IMG/VR virus record: IMGVR_UViG_3300025674_000198
Location: 1-32,639 of that record
Source of the DNA: a virus
Strand: one strand, 5' to 3'
Length of the DNA: 32,639 nt
Shown here: in pieces, positions 12,983 through 20,700 of the stretch
Layout: every line of letters begins with the position of its first letter
How positions within the stretch are numbered: position 1 is the first letter of the stretch
Translations under genes and position numbers: made by a program
The notes under the pieces: model-generated
What the model was told of the DNA's origin: nothing
The model's input: the letters and a program-made list of their open reading frames with translations, nothing else
The model's database searches: none

Positions 12983-13252
12983 ATGCGGTTATTTAAACAT
13001 CAGACAACTTGTCCACAATGTGGCAGAAAAGCAAAAAAACACACCGAAAGCTGGTGGGAAAAACATCTTGGGGAATACAAGGGCAATCTGCAAATCATCA
13101 ATCGCCGCGAAACTTGGGGTGGCGACACGTTAACCTTGTGGGATGGCGAAACATACGAGATGTATGCTGGAAACTTTTGCCGCAACAAATGCGCTATAGC
13201 ATACGCGAACCAAACCATTGACCGCGTTAGGGAACGCGTTGGGAGAAAGTGA
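12983..13252 (+). CDS. Small zinc-finger protein
   Basis: 89 residues with CPQCGRKAKKH (C10, C13) and a second pair FCRNKCAIAYAN (C66, C70) about fifty residues later, typical of a treble-clef or zinc-ribbon fold with an inserted beta region (ETWGGDTLTLWDGETYEM). The basic ends suggest nucleic-acid binding. The family is not recognised. Start ATG 12983 has GGGGGA seven bases upstream. It lies 11 bases after the recombinase stop and overlaps the next gene as TGATG. Confidence 0.7.
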   Translation: MRLFKHQTTCPQCGRKAKKHTESWWEKHLGEYKGNLQIINRRETWGGDTLTLWDGETYEMYAGNFCRNKCAIAYANQTIDRVRERVGRK

Positions 13253-13377
13253 TGCAGAAAGTCGCAGGAATGTTATTTATGTATGCGCTTCTCAGCCTGT
13301 GGGTCATGGGCTGGGTGGACATCTTCGGGCCACAATATACGTGGTGGAATTTAATTTATCTTATGGGAGTAAACTAA
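13252..13377 (+). CDS. Small single-span membrane protein, 41 residues
   Basis: Starts MQKVAG and has one hydrophobic segment, MLFMYALLSLWVMGWV (about residues 7-22), long enough to cross the membrane, then a Trp-rich tail (TWWNLIYLMGVN). It is coupled to the zinc-finger gene by TGATG and to the YqaJ gene by TAATG, which supports expression. No family is recognised. It could be an inner-membrane toxin-like or superinfection-related peptide, but this is speculation from size and location. Confidence 0.6.
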   Translation: MQKVAGMLFMYALLSLWVMGWVDIFGPQYTWWNLIYLMGVN

Positions 13378-14345
13378 TGGTCGGAAAACTAACACCTGAC
13401 AACATGCTATCAGCCTCGCGTATCGCGCAGTTGATGGGTCAATCACCATACGCAACGCAAAACGAATTGCTTGCTGAGTTTATAGACCGTGACGCTGGCA
13501 AAGAGCCAGAGCCATGGGAAGGCAACGAACTTACACGCTGGGGCGATATCCATGAAGGCGCAGTTATTGCAGAAACGTCACGGCGCCTTGGCCTTGTCGA
13601 TGTGCAAGCAGACTTTGAGCAAGCGTTCTTCCATGACAAGCTGCGCATCGCGGCATCGCTGGACGGCATGGCCACAGGCACGCGCATGGTGAAAGAGGAT
13701 TACGCGCAGGGCATTATCATCCCCGGCGTTGCAAACGCATTCTCAACAGCCGACAAAAAATTGTTGCTGGAAATCAAGACAACACAGCAAGCGCCAGAGG
13801 ACTTGCCACCACCACATCGCGGCGTGCTACAGCTACAGGCGCAGATGATGTGCGCTGGTGCAGACATGGGCGCGGTGTGTGTACTCTATCGCGGCTCAAC
13901 CCTGCGCATCTTCCTGTACCACGCTGACGCTGGCGTACAGGCACGCATTGCACAGGCCATCGAAGAGTTCGAGCAACGCCGCCAAGACATTGACTGGTAT
14001 CCGCTGATGAACCCAGCCGATGGCAACGTAGCCTACAGCCGGGTAGATGATGTGGCACAGCCTTTGGACGTATCAGGCGGCGAGGTTCAAGATGCTATCG
14101 AGGCTTTGCTTGAGGCGAAGCGCGCTAAAAAAGAATGCGATGAGGTTATCGCTGACGCAGAGACAGTGATAAAAGATTTTATGGGAAACCATGAAGAGGC
14201 AAACACCGTGGTAGATGGCAAGCGTGTTATCGTTAAGTGGGGCATGCGCAACATGAAAGCCACGCCTGAGAAGGTAGTGCCAGCAAAGCCAGCCATGCGG
14301 GTGCGTCAGAATGCTTTGACCGTGAAGGAGTTGGGTGATGCGTAA
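13377..14345 (+). CDS. YqaJ-type viral recombinase (exonuclease)
   Basis: 322 residues. The YqaJ/lambda-exonuclease fold shows SASRIAQLMGQSPY (12-25), WGDIHEGAV (E60), the catalytic SLDGMA (D96), LLEIKTT (E132, K134) and LQLQAQM (152-158), all expected for the family. It digests 5' ends of double-stranded DNA to make single strands for annealing recombination. The C-terminal third is a helical, Lys/Glu-rich extension. An annealing partner (RecT/ERF) is not recognised nearby; the ssDNA-binding candidate at 10481-11098 might act instead. I chose ATG 13377 because GGGAG lies seven bases upstream and it overlaps the preceding stop. Confidence 0.88.
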   Translation: MVGKLTPDNMLSASRIAQLMGQSPYATQNELLAEFIDRDAGKEPEPWEGNELTRWGDIHEGAVIAETSRRLGLVDVQADFEQAFFHDKLRIAASLDGMATGTRMVKEDYAQGIIIPGVANAFSTADKKLLLEIKTTQQAPEDLPPPHRGVLQLQAQMMCAGADMGAVCVLYRGSTLRIFLYHADAGVQARIAQAIEEFEQRRQDIDWYPLMNPADGNVAYSRVDDVAQPLDVSGGEVQDAIEALLEAKRAKKECDEVIADAETVIKDFMGNHEEANTVVDGKRVIVKWGMRNMKATPEKVVPAKPAMRVRQNALTVKELGDA

Positions 14346-14985
14346 AATGGTGCATGGAGATTGCTTTGAGCAATTTAAAAACATACAGGACGATACCTTT
14401 GATGTTGTTTTAACATCGCCCCCATATAACAGAAAAAGAAACGACAAGTATGAGCATCACAAAGACGTTACAAACGACTATTTTTCTTTTCTGCAAAAAT
14501 CAATAAAGGAATGCTTGCGAGTTTGCAGTGGCAATGTTTTCTTTAACATTCAAAAAAATAGTTACAACAGAAGTGATGTTCATAAAGTTATGGGTGCGTT
14601 TGCCAGTGAAATAATAGAGGTAATTGTGTGGCATAAGAGCAACCCAATGCCAAACCCTCATGTTATAAATGCTTATGAGTATATTTTAGTTTTGTCGAAA
14701 GCCAACAAGTCCTTGAAGGCAAATAAAACATATACACTAAACCACTTCACAACCCCGGTATATTCATCAAACCCATATAAAAAAATACACCGGGCTGTTA
14801 TGCACCCAGAGGCGTGCGCTTTTATCTTGCAAAATTTTTGCTCTGAAAACGATTATGTTTTTGACCCGTTTGCTGGCACAGGAACAACTGGCGTTGAGGC
14901 AATAAAGCTAGGTATGAATTTTTACGGCGTTGAGTTAAGCGAAGAATATTTCGATATAGCAAACAAAAGGATTAGCAATGTATAG
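14338..14985 (+). CDS. Orphan DNA methyltransferase (N6-adenine or N4-cytosine, beta-type order)
   Basis: 215 residues. Catalytic motif IV TSPPYN (26-31) comes first and the AdoMet-binding motif DPFAGTGTTG (176-185) near the end, the beta-class order shared with CcrM-like enzymes. Methylates DNA at an unknown site. No restriction nuclease gene stands beside it, so protection from host restriction or regulation of phage functions is likelier than a complete restriction system. The gene is clearly AT-richer than its neighbours: by hand count the 60 bases at 14641-14700 hold 19 G+C, against 37 at 13921-13980. This suggests recent acquisition. The start is ATG 14338 with AAGGAG eight bases upstream. 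Confidence 0.9.
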   Translation: MRKMVHGDCFEQFKNIQDDTFDVVLTSPPYNRKRNDKYEHHKDVTNDYFSFLQKSIKECLRVCSGNVFFNIQKNSYNRSDVHKVMGAFASEIIEVIVWHKSNPMPNPHVINAYEYILVLSKANKSLKANKTYTLNHFTTPVYSSNPYKKIHRAVMHPEACAFILQNFCSENDYVFDPFAGTGTTGVEAIKLGMNFYGVELSEEYFDIANKRISNV

Positions 14986-15196
14986 GATCACACCAGCCCA
15001 GCATCGCGTTTTAAGCGCCATACAGACGCTATCTGAGGCGCAAGGGTATGTTCCTAGCTACACACAGCTAGCGGCAACCCTGAACGTCTCTAAGCAAGCT
15101 ATAGGAAAGCACGTTGAAATCATGTGCGACCGGGGCATATTGCGAAAAACCTACGGCCAGCGCCATACACTGGAGATAGTACGGGGCGCGCAATAG
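14978..15196 (+). CDS. LexA-type helix-turn-helix protein, DNA-binding domain only
   Basis: 72 residues. TPAQHRVLSAIQTLSEAQGYVPSYTQLA, then LNVSKQAIGKHVEIMCDRGILRK, follows the winged-helix domain of LexA ('t.rQ..vL..I......G..Ps..eia..lg.s...v..hl..L...G.l.r'). There is no protease domain. It may act as a small transcription regulator, possibly the lysogeny switch, which is inference. Start ATG 14978 has AAGGA seven bases upstream and overlaps the methyltransferase end by 8 bases. It is the last gene of the rightward operon and its stop lies inside the terminator. Confidence 0.75.
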   Translation: MYRITPAQHRVLSAIQTLSEAQGYVPSYTQLAATLNVSKQAIGKHVEIMCDRGILRKTYGQRHTLEIVRGAQ

Positions 15197-15213
15197 CGCC
15201 CCTTACTTTTTCT
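15183..15213 (+). terminator. Rho-independent terminator of the rightward operon
   Basis: GGGGCGC (15183-15189), a 6-nt loop and GCGCCCC (15196-15202) are followed by TTACTTTTTC. It closes the rightward operon at the convergent junction with the leftward lysis genes. Read leftward there is no T-run, so it serves mainly the plus strand. Confidence 0.88.
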
Positions 15214-15565
15214 TTTGCTGGATAGTCTCAGCTAACCCACCACCGAAGTAGAAGCCGACAATCAAAAGCATAATCTCGCCTATCCAGAAATCACCCAGTA
15301 TAGCCTTGACCCCTTCGATGTCACCCTTACCAGCAAGGGTCATGCCAAGCGTAATCGCAAAGCACAGTATAAAGGTAAACGTAAACATCAGCGCAATGTA
15401 ACGCTGCGCCAGCTTGAATGGCTGGTATGCAGTAAGCAAGTCTGACTTGGCCTTGCTAACCGCAGCCACCTCTTCTTCGGTGCTGGTGTGCATGTCATCA
15501 ATCAAGTCCATGCCTTTTTTAATAACATCACCCGACCCAAGTATCTTACCTAAAATTGCAATCAT
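15203..15565 (-). CDS. Holin-like membrane protein
   Basis: 120 residues. It has two strong hydrophobic segments (about 57-79 YIALMFTFTFILCF... and 93-112 FWIGEIMLLIVGFYFGG), an amphipathic N-terminal start (MIAILGKILG) and a KKK tail. This resembles three-segment holins of the gene-transfer-agent/phage type, in which an arginine or lysine precedes the first span and the second span leads to a short charged tail. It should permeabilise the inner membrane so the endolysin reaches the wall. It lies last in the lysis cassette, coupled to the preceding gene by ATGA. The plus-strand terminator begins directly past its stop. Confidence 0.7.
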   Translation of the reverse strand: MIAILGKILGSGDVIKKGMDLIDDMHTSTEEEVAAVSKAKSDLLTAYQPFKLAQRYIALMFTFTFILCFAITLGMTLAGKGDIEGVKAILGDFWIGEIMLLIVGFYFGGGLAETIQQKKK

Positions 15566-15855
15566 TTTCTCATTCCCATTGCCAATTTAATTCTAGCCAA
15601 ATCTATCTCAATATCATGCACCCTAGCAATCGTATCTTGCACCGATTGCGGTGGCTCAAAGTCATCAATCCACTGGTCGTTTTCTTCTACCTCTGCCATC
15701 GTCAGTTCAAGGTTGTGTTCTAAAAACGCTATGCGCTCGACCAACCCAAAGTAAACCCACACACTAACAGCCGTAAAAGCAATCATGGAAATCAGATTGC
15801 GTAGCGGTATCGTAATCTCGCTAGCCTCGTTTAATTTTGTTGCTGCCTGTTTCAT
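15562..15855 (-). CDS. Single-span membrane protein of the lysis cassette
   Basis: 97 residues: a short N-terminal head, one transmembrane segment (about 20-38, LISMIAFTAVSVWVYFGLV) and a long acidic helical tail that looks like a coiled coil (LEHNLELTMAEVEENDQ, then VQDTIARVHDIEIDLARIK). It may be an i-spanin-like or holin-regulating protein. The tail probably faces the periplasm or cytoplasm depending on topology, which the sequence does not settle. The start follows the endolysin stop immediately, with GGAG seven bases upstream. Confidence 0.65.
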   Translation of the reverse strand: MKQAATKLNEASEITIPLRNLISMIAFTAVSVWVYFGLVERIAFLEHNLELTMAEVEENDQWIDDFEPPQSVQDTIARVHDIEIDLARIKLAMGMRK

Positions 15856-16227
15856 CTAGTAGCTCCACACGTTAGACCGGGGCGGCTTGGTGTATGTGTC
15901 CAAGTGCAAGAAACGATTGCGCCCAGACTGTGCCACGCCTATGCCGGTAAAGCCTAGCTCGAACGCTAGGCGCATAATGTTGTATGCGTCAGCCCCGCCG
16001 CACGCGATATCTACAGCCAGCCCCATCGTGTGTATGCCCGGCCTGTCCTTCTCAGCCTCGACCGGGTGTGTCTCATGGCGGTAGCCGCTGGTCACGGTCA
16101 TGGCTTTGCCGTGCGCTGTGCGTAGCGCTTGCAGCTTTTCCATGAAGCTAGCTTGCATGTCGCACTTGCCGCTGTGGCTGCATGTAAACTCAGCCTCGCT
16201 AAAGTTTGGATAGTTATCCCAATTCAT
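15856..16227 (-). CDS. M15A-type peptidase endolysin
   Basis: 123 residues, a compact Peptidase_M15A domain. Zinc ligands are in IHTMGLAVD (H66, D73) and FLHLD (H108), and SGYRHETH (47-54) forms the usual substrate loop. The enzyme cuts peptide cross-links of peptidoglycan, releasing progeny. There is no signal peptide, so it depends on the adjacent holin-like proteins. Start ATG 16227 overlaps the upstream stop as ATGA with AGAGGTG six bases before it. A tail-associated peptidase is less likely given the neighbouring membrane genes. Confidence 0.88.
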   Translation of the reverse strand: MNWDNYPNFSEAEFTCSHSGKCDMQASFMEKLQALRTAHGKAMTVTSGYRHETHPVEAEKDRPGIHTMGLAVDIACGGADAYNIMRLAFELGFTGIGVAQSGRNRFLHLDTYTKPPRSNVWSY

Positions 16228-16643
16228 GTTTCACCTCTCACAACCGCCAGCGCATTGCGCCAACTATCTATCTCAACGTCCGGGTCGTCAAACCGGCGCG
16301 CTCTAATGCGCTTGCTAACTGTGCCAACGCAATCCAGCGCTGTGAATATCACCTTGCGCCGGTCAATAGCTACTGACGCTATTATATCATACGCGCCGCG
16401 CTCTGCCTTCTTTTTAGTTAGCCCCATGCCATAGTTAAAATGATAGCATGGCGTGCGCCCGTCAGCTTCTGGCAATATGTTGCGCGACTTCACCTGTATG
16501 CGCAGATAGCCAGCATCATCCCAAGCCAGTAGGTCTATCTTATCTTGTTGCGCCATAGCCGCGCCCATAATACCCGGCATGCTCAACACTGCGGCACAAG
16601 CGATGTGTTCGCCTATCAGCCCCGTCCTTGTTTCACCAGACAC
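16224..16643 (-). CDS. PD-(D/E)xK-like nuclease inside the lysis cassette
   Basis: 139 residues. A GLIGEHIACAAVL helix (E12), KIDLLAWDD (D37) and LRIQVKSR (Q50, K52) form an E ... D ... QxK set, the variant of the PDDEXK nuclease core common in phage and intron-linked endonucleases. The target is unknown. The start is GTG 16643, which shares a base with the preceding TAG stop and has AAGGGG six bases upstream. A longer frame to 16673 lacks such a site. A nuclease between membrane lysis proteins and the endolysin is unusual (see findings). Confidence 0.65.
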   Translation of the reverse strand: MSGETRTGLIGEHIACAAVLSMPGIMGAAMAQQDKIDLLAWDDAGYLRIQVKSRNILPEADGRTPCYHFNYGMGLTKKKAERGAYDIIASVAIDRRKVIFTALDCVGTVSKRIRARRFDDPDVEIDSWRNALAVVRGET

Positions 16644-17083
16644 TATAGCCCCTTCAGGTAGACCATCCACCACACAAGCATGGCAAGCCCTACAAACCCT
16701 GCGATGATAAGAAGGGCTATTGTTATGACTTCGATTATTTGTCTATTGCGCTTGCGCTGGGCAGCGATAGCCGCCTGTCTATTCTTGCGCGCTACCGCCT
16801 GATAGTTTAGCCAATCTGTCCACAAGTTGGGCCTCCCGTGCCAGATCATTAGCTGCTTTAGCTCTTCTTCTTGTTGCTTGAGCTTTTCCAGATGCATAAA
16901 TTCTTCGAGGTCGCCAGACGCAAAGGGGCTGCGCTTTTTCTTTTCTGCCTTGCGGCGCAAATCCTCAGTCGCGTTGACGTATGTGGCGACTTTGTCTGCG
17001 CAGTCTGCAATCTCGCGCCCGTTCTGCACAAATTGCTTGACCACCTGAAAAGCGGCGTTGGCGGCAGCAAGCTCGGCAAGCAT
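16643..17083 (-). CDS. C-terminally anchored membrane protein of the lysis region
   Basis: 146 residues. A long charged helical body (AELAAANAAFQVVKQFVQNGREIADCADKV, then LEEFMHLEKLKQQEEELKQLMIWHGRPNLW) is followed by a strongly hydrophobic C-terminal segment (about 119-143). Similar helical proteins with the 'LAAANAAF..vKq.v.nG.ei' opening occur beside lysis or tail genes in marine phages. The function is unknown; spanin-like or holin-accessory roles are possible. Start ATG 17083 has AAAGG about ten bases upstream, inside the preceding gene's end. The stop is shared with the next gene's start. Confidence 0.7.
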   Translation of the reverse strand: MLAELAAANAAFQVVKQFVQNGREIADCADKVATYVNATEDLRRKAEKKKRSPFASGDLEEFMHLEKLKQQEEELKQLMIWHGRPNLWTDWLNYQAVARKNRQAAIAAQRKRNRQIIEVITIALLIIAGFVGLAMLVWWMVYLKGL

Positions 17084-17086
17084 TGG

Positions 17087-17236
17087 CTATTTACCTTTGT
17101 ACAAGTTCCAGAGTTTCCAGCAAACATATGCAATGGACAGCACGCCAAGCACCAGTGTGACCCACTGGTTAAGGCCGGGTAACCAAAGCGGTGCGCTGAC
17201 GCCGCCCGTTGCTATGATTAGGTCATCTGGCTTCAT
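17087..17236 (-). CDS. Small membrane protein, 49 residues
   Basis: MKPDDLIIATGGVSAPLWLP is followed by one hydrophobic segment (WVTLVLGVLSIAYVCW, 25-40) and a basic tail (KLWNLYKGK). The 'PDDLIIATGG..AP.WLP.l..Wv' opening is a pattern I recall from short podovirus proteins often proposed as class II or accessory holins. Start ATG 17236 has GAGG seven bases upstream, two bases after the preceding stop. It stands first in the lysis cassette. Confidence 0.65.
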   Translation of the reverse strand: MKPDDLIIATGGVSAPLWLPGLNQWVTLVLGVLSIAYVCWKLWNLYKGK

Positions 17237-17238
17237 CT

Positions 17239-17787
17239 CTATACCTCATCAGGCCAGTCGTTGATAGGTGCGTTACCAGTGGCATTGCCATCGCTATCCA
17301 CTGGCGTATCATGCAGGGCTAGAAAGGCGCTGTGAGAGTTCACAGCATCAATAGCCGCCTCAATGGTGTTAGAGGCAGTACGCACAGCCGCACGATATGT
17401 CAGCGTTGCGCTAGGCACAGTGTAGCCAGAAACCTCTGCCGCCTTCACTACCATCCAGTCAGTCGGGGCTAGCAAGTTGTTAGCACGTTCCTTTGTGATG
17501 TTCTTCCAGACGCTCTTCAGCCCCAGCGTTACTAGCTGGTTGCCGTCTGCGTCTAGGATAGCATTGCCATCGTCATCGACTTCGTTCACATCGTTGATGT
17601 TCTTGGCGGTGTTAGCATCCCACCAGAAGCGGTTATCGTATGGCGCTGGGTCAGCTTCCCAGACTAGCCCTGCGGCAGTCTTTTCTGCGTCTGACCAGCT
17701 ACCCCATGAGGCAGGGTGCTGTACCCCGTTATTGTCTGTCCAAGCCTTACCAGCGCGGATAGTTTTATGTCCGTATTTCCATGCCAT
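17239..17787 (-). CDS. Tail-fibre accessory protein
   Basis: 182 residues. The opening WKYGHKTIRAGKAWTDNNGVQHPASW and the segment DNRFWWD, followed by an acidic linker and a helical end with NNLLAPTDWMVVKAAE and YRAAVRT, resemble small proteins encoded after tail fibres in many phages. The 'L..TDW.v...' helix with a following 'yR.avR' also occurs in tail-fibre assembly chaperones. It could be a fibre chaperone or a minor fibre component. Start ATG 17787 has AGGAG six bases upstream. It lies just after the large adhesin gene. Confidence 0.6.
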   Translation of the reverse strand: MAWKYGHKTIRAGKAWTDNNGVQHPASWGSWSDAEKTAAGLVWEADPAPYDNRFWWDANTAKNINDVNEVDDDGNAILDADGNQLVTLGLKSVWKNITKERANNLLAPTDWMVVKAAEVSGYTVPSATLTYRAAVRTASNTIEAAIDAVNSHSAFLALHDTPVDSDGNATGNAPINDWPDEV

Positions 17788-17796
17788 CTCTATCTC

Positions 17797-20700
17797 CTAT
17801 CGGGCGTTGGCGTTCTTGAATGGGGCTTCTGCAAATGCAAGGAATATGTATGTGCCGCCTGATGCGTTGGATGCCCCAGTTAATGTTCTTAACTTAAATC
17901 CATTTGACAAGAAATCAAAATACAAAGTAGTTCCTTCTGCATCCGCTTGGCTAGCAAGAAGATACTTATCTACTGGATTATGAGGGTCGCGAATGTTATC
18001 TTGGAGTGTCCAATCATTTGCACTATCAGTACGCTTCACCATAATCCATGACGGACGAAATCCTAGGTGTACATAGACCCCATCTGTCGAGCCGTTGCCC
18101 GTGTATGAGCCTATCTTGCTGTAGCCTTCAACCGAGTGGAACGCATAGCAGATGATGCGACCACCAGAGCCGTTTACTTCTCCCGCAGAGCCAATGTTAA
18201 TTACAGTGTTAGACGCAATACTGCCTTGCCAAATGTTGGGGTCATAAACACTTGCAGAAGTTGAGTTGAGAGCAAGGTATCTTACACCCGCACCAAGCCC
18301 GTTTATGTTGTAATAAACACGCCATTGACCTGTTGTGTCACGATTTTTGAAGAAGGCTATCATTGGCTTTTGAGACAATCCATGCCCTACTGTAGCGGCA
18401 GAACCTGTGCCAGTATAACCCACCACACTAAAGCCCGCATCTGTATTTGCGCTGACTGTGCTGGTGATAGACCCGTCTGTATTGCTGACCGCAGTACCCC
18501 CAGCCAGCCAGTTCCATGCGGCAAGGGTTCTGCCACTGCCATTTGCCGAACTGTCTGTACCTAACGTAAAACCATCGCTGTCAAATGTTTTTAGCAAAGT
18601 TGTTGCAGTAAATTCTTGGTCTGTGGTGTTTGAAAATAGCTGTCTGTTGCCACCTCTAACACTATCGTTGAGAACATGATTATCTGCTATGCTTCTTGTT
18701 TTAAGCCAGACCCAATCAGGCTGGAAACCAACACCAGTGATTGCACGGTCATCAACACCATCACCAGTATAAAGCACAGTATTGAAATAATCATCTGGCG
18801 CAGTGATGGTAGGCGTAGGCAGATTGCCAGTGGTCAGCGCAAGGTAGCCCGAAGGTGGCGCATAGTAGAAGTCACCCACGCCATTGTCATCAGTGTTGCC
18901 CTGCGGTGTTTCATTGCCAGCGAAGGAACTGTCCTGACCAAAGTTGGCACTTAACCCTGTAGTTGGATTGCCTCTGGTAAACAAAATTAAGAAAAATTCA
19001 CCCCCACCAACAGATGTCAATGAATGATTACCAGTACCTAGCAAAGTGTTGTTCTTGTAAAAAGATACTTGGTCATTATCAATGTCCATTGCGACACCAA
19101 TAATGTCTCCAGCAGAAAATGAAAACCCACTGTTTGAGCCTGTTTGGGCAACACCATCAATAATCACACACCTAGAAGAGGAGCTTGTGTTGTCCAAATT
19201 TATCATTGTAATGCCAGAAACATTGCCATTTTGGTTGGACGATGAAGGAGCGTACACATAAGAACCCACACCTATTTGAGTTCCATTTGTGCTTAAATCA
19301 TCAAGCCTGACTTCAGCGTACCACTTACCACTTGCCACACCAAAGCTACCATAGCTTGTTTGGAAGAGTGTATTTGTTGTCTGAACTACCTTTAAGTTGC
19401 CCTCGGAAAAAACTGGAACTGTACCACCTGCCAGTGGGTTCATCACAGCAAAGTTACCGCCAGTCACAGGAGCATCTATCACGACATCCGTATTGTTCAG
19501 GGCGTTGGGTGTCCAGTTGTTGCTGTTGCCAGAGGTATCGCCGAAGAAGGTGGCATCTCTCGTATCGGCAAAGGCTAGATATATATAGCTTCCGCCAGAG
19601 GTGTTTATAGTGTTTCCAGAACCTTGAATGGTAAATCCATCGCTATCAAAATCCAAAACATTGGCGGATGGGGTTGCTTCTGCGTCAGATGTGTTTGCCG
19701 TTAAAAGTTTGTTTACAGTATTTACAGGTGAGCGAGTGTTATCATAAATCGCCCAATCTTCTGCGGCATTTGTTTTCTTAATCATAATCCAAGCTGGCTT
19801 GAAGCCCAGCCCCGTGATGCTGTTCCCAGCCGCCCCTGTGCCAGTATAGCTAGAACACTTCGAGTAGCCTGAGACCGAGTGGAAACAATAGGCTATCATT
19901 GTTGCGCTAGGAACTTGCAAAGCGGAAGATGAATAAAAAACTGTTGATGTTGGCTCACCTCCCCAAAGTCCTGAACTTGTTGTGGTGGCGTTAGTTCCAT
20001 TTAACAGCAAATAATGGTCTTGCATATTTGCACCAAGAGACTTATGTGCAACAGTCCAATTTCCTGTTGCGCTTCTTGCTTTAGTAATAATCATGTCTGG
20101 CTTAACGCTGAGTCCGTGTCCAATAGAGCCTGAACCTGATGATGGATTTGTAAATGTTACTATGCTGAAACCCTTTGCGGTATTCGCCTTGACCGTGCTA
20201 GTAATACTGCCATCAGTATTGCTGACAGGTGAACCAGAGCCAGCATCCCAGCACCATGCAACGTGGTTACTAGATGATTGATTTACCCCTGTGTCTGCCC
20301 CGATTGTAAAACCGCTACTATCAAACGACATAACTTGGTCTGTGTCTGTATATTCTGCGCTTGTTGTGTTAGAAAAAAGAGTTTCGTTTGCGCCTCTTAC
20401 AGAGTCAAACAATCTGTGGTCTAATGCGCTTGACCTGTTTTTTATCCAAACAAAATCTGGCTCGAAGCCCACGCCCTCGATGGACTGTGTGCCGCCATTG
20501 CCAGTATAGGTCACAGTCGAAAACCCTTCGGCCTCAGTGGTCTGCTTGAACGGTAGGTAAAACCCGTTTGTACCGAAAGTCAGCGCCTGTATGTCTGTGT
20601 CAGACTTAGGCTTCCACAGTGTGCCGTCATATTCGCCAAAGCTGGTGGGGTCTAGGGCAGTGCCGTCAATAAAGGTGACGTTGGCTAGGTAGCCGTCATA

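Noticed and set aside
14338-15196. Restriction-modification system (methyltransferase plus partner)
   Set aside because: The following gene is a LexA-type HTH protein and the preceding one a YqaJ exonuclease; no restriction endonuclease is adjacent.
17821-20526. Adhesin repeats as a mobile element or assembly artefact
   Set aside because: The copies are clearly diverged, in frame within one gene and separated by a distinct SPRY domain.
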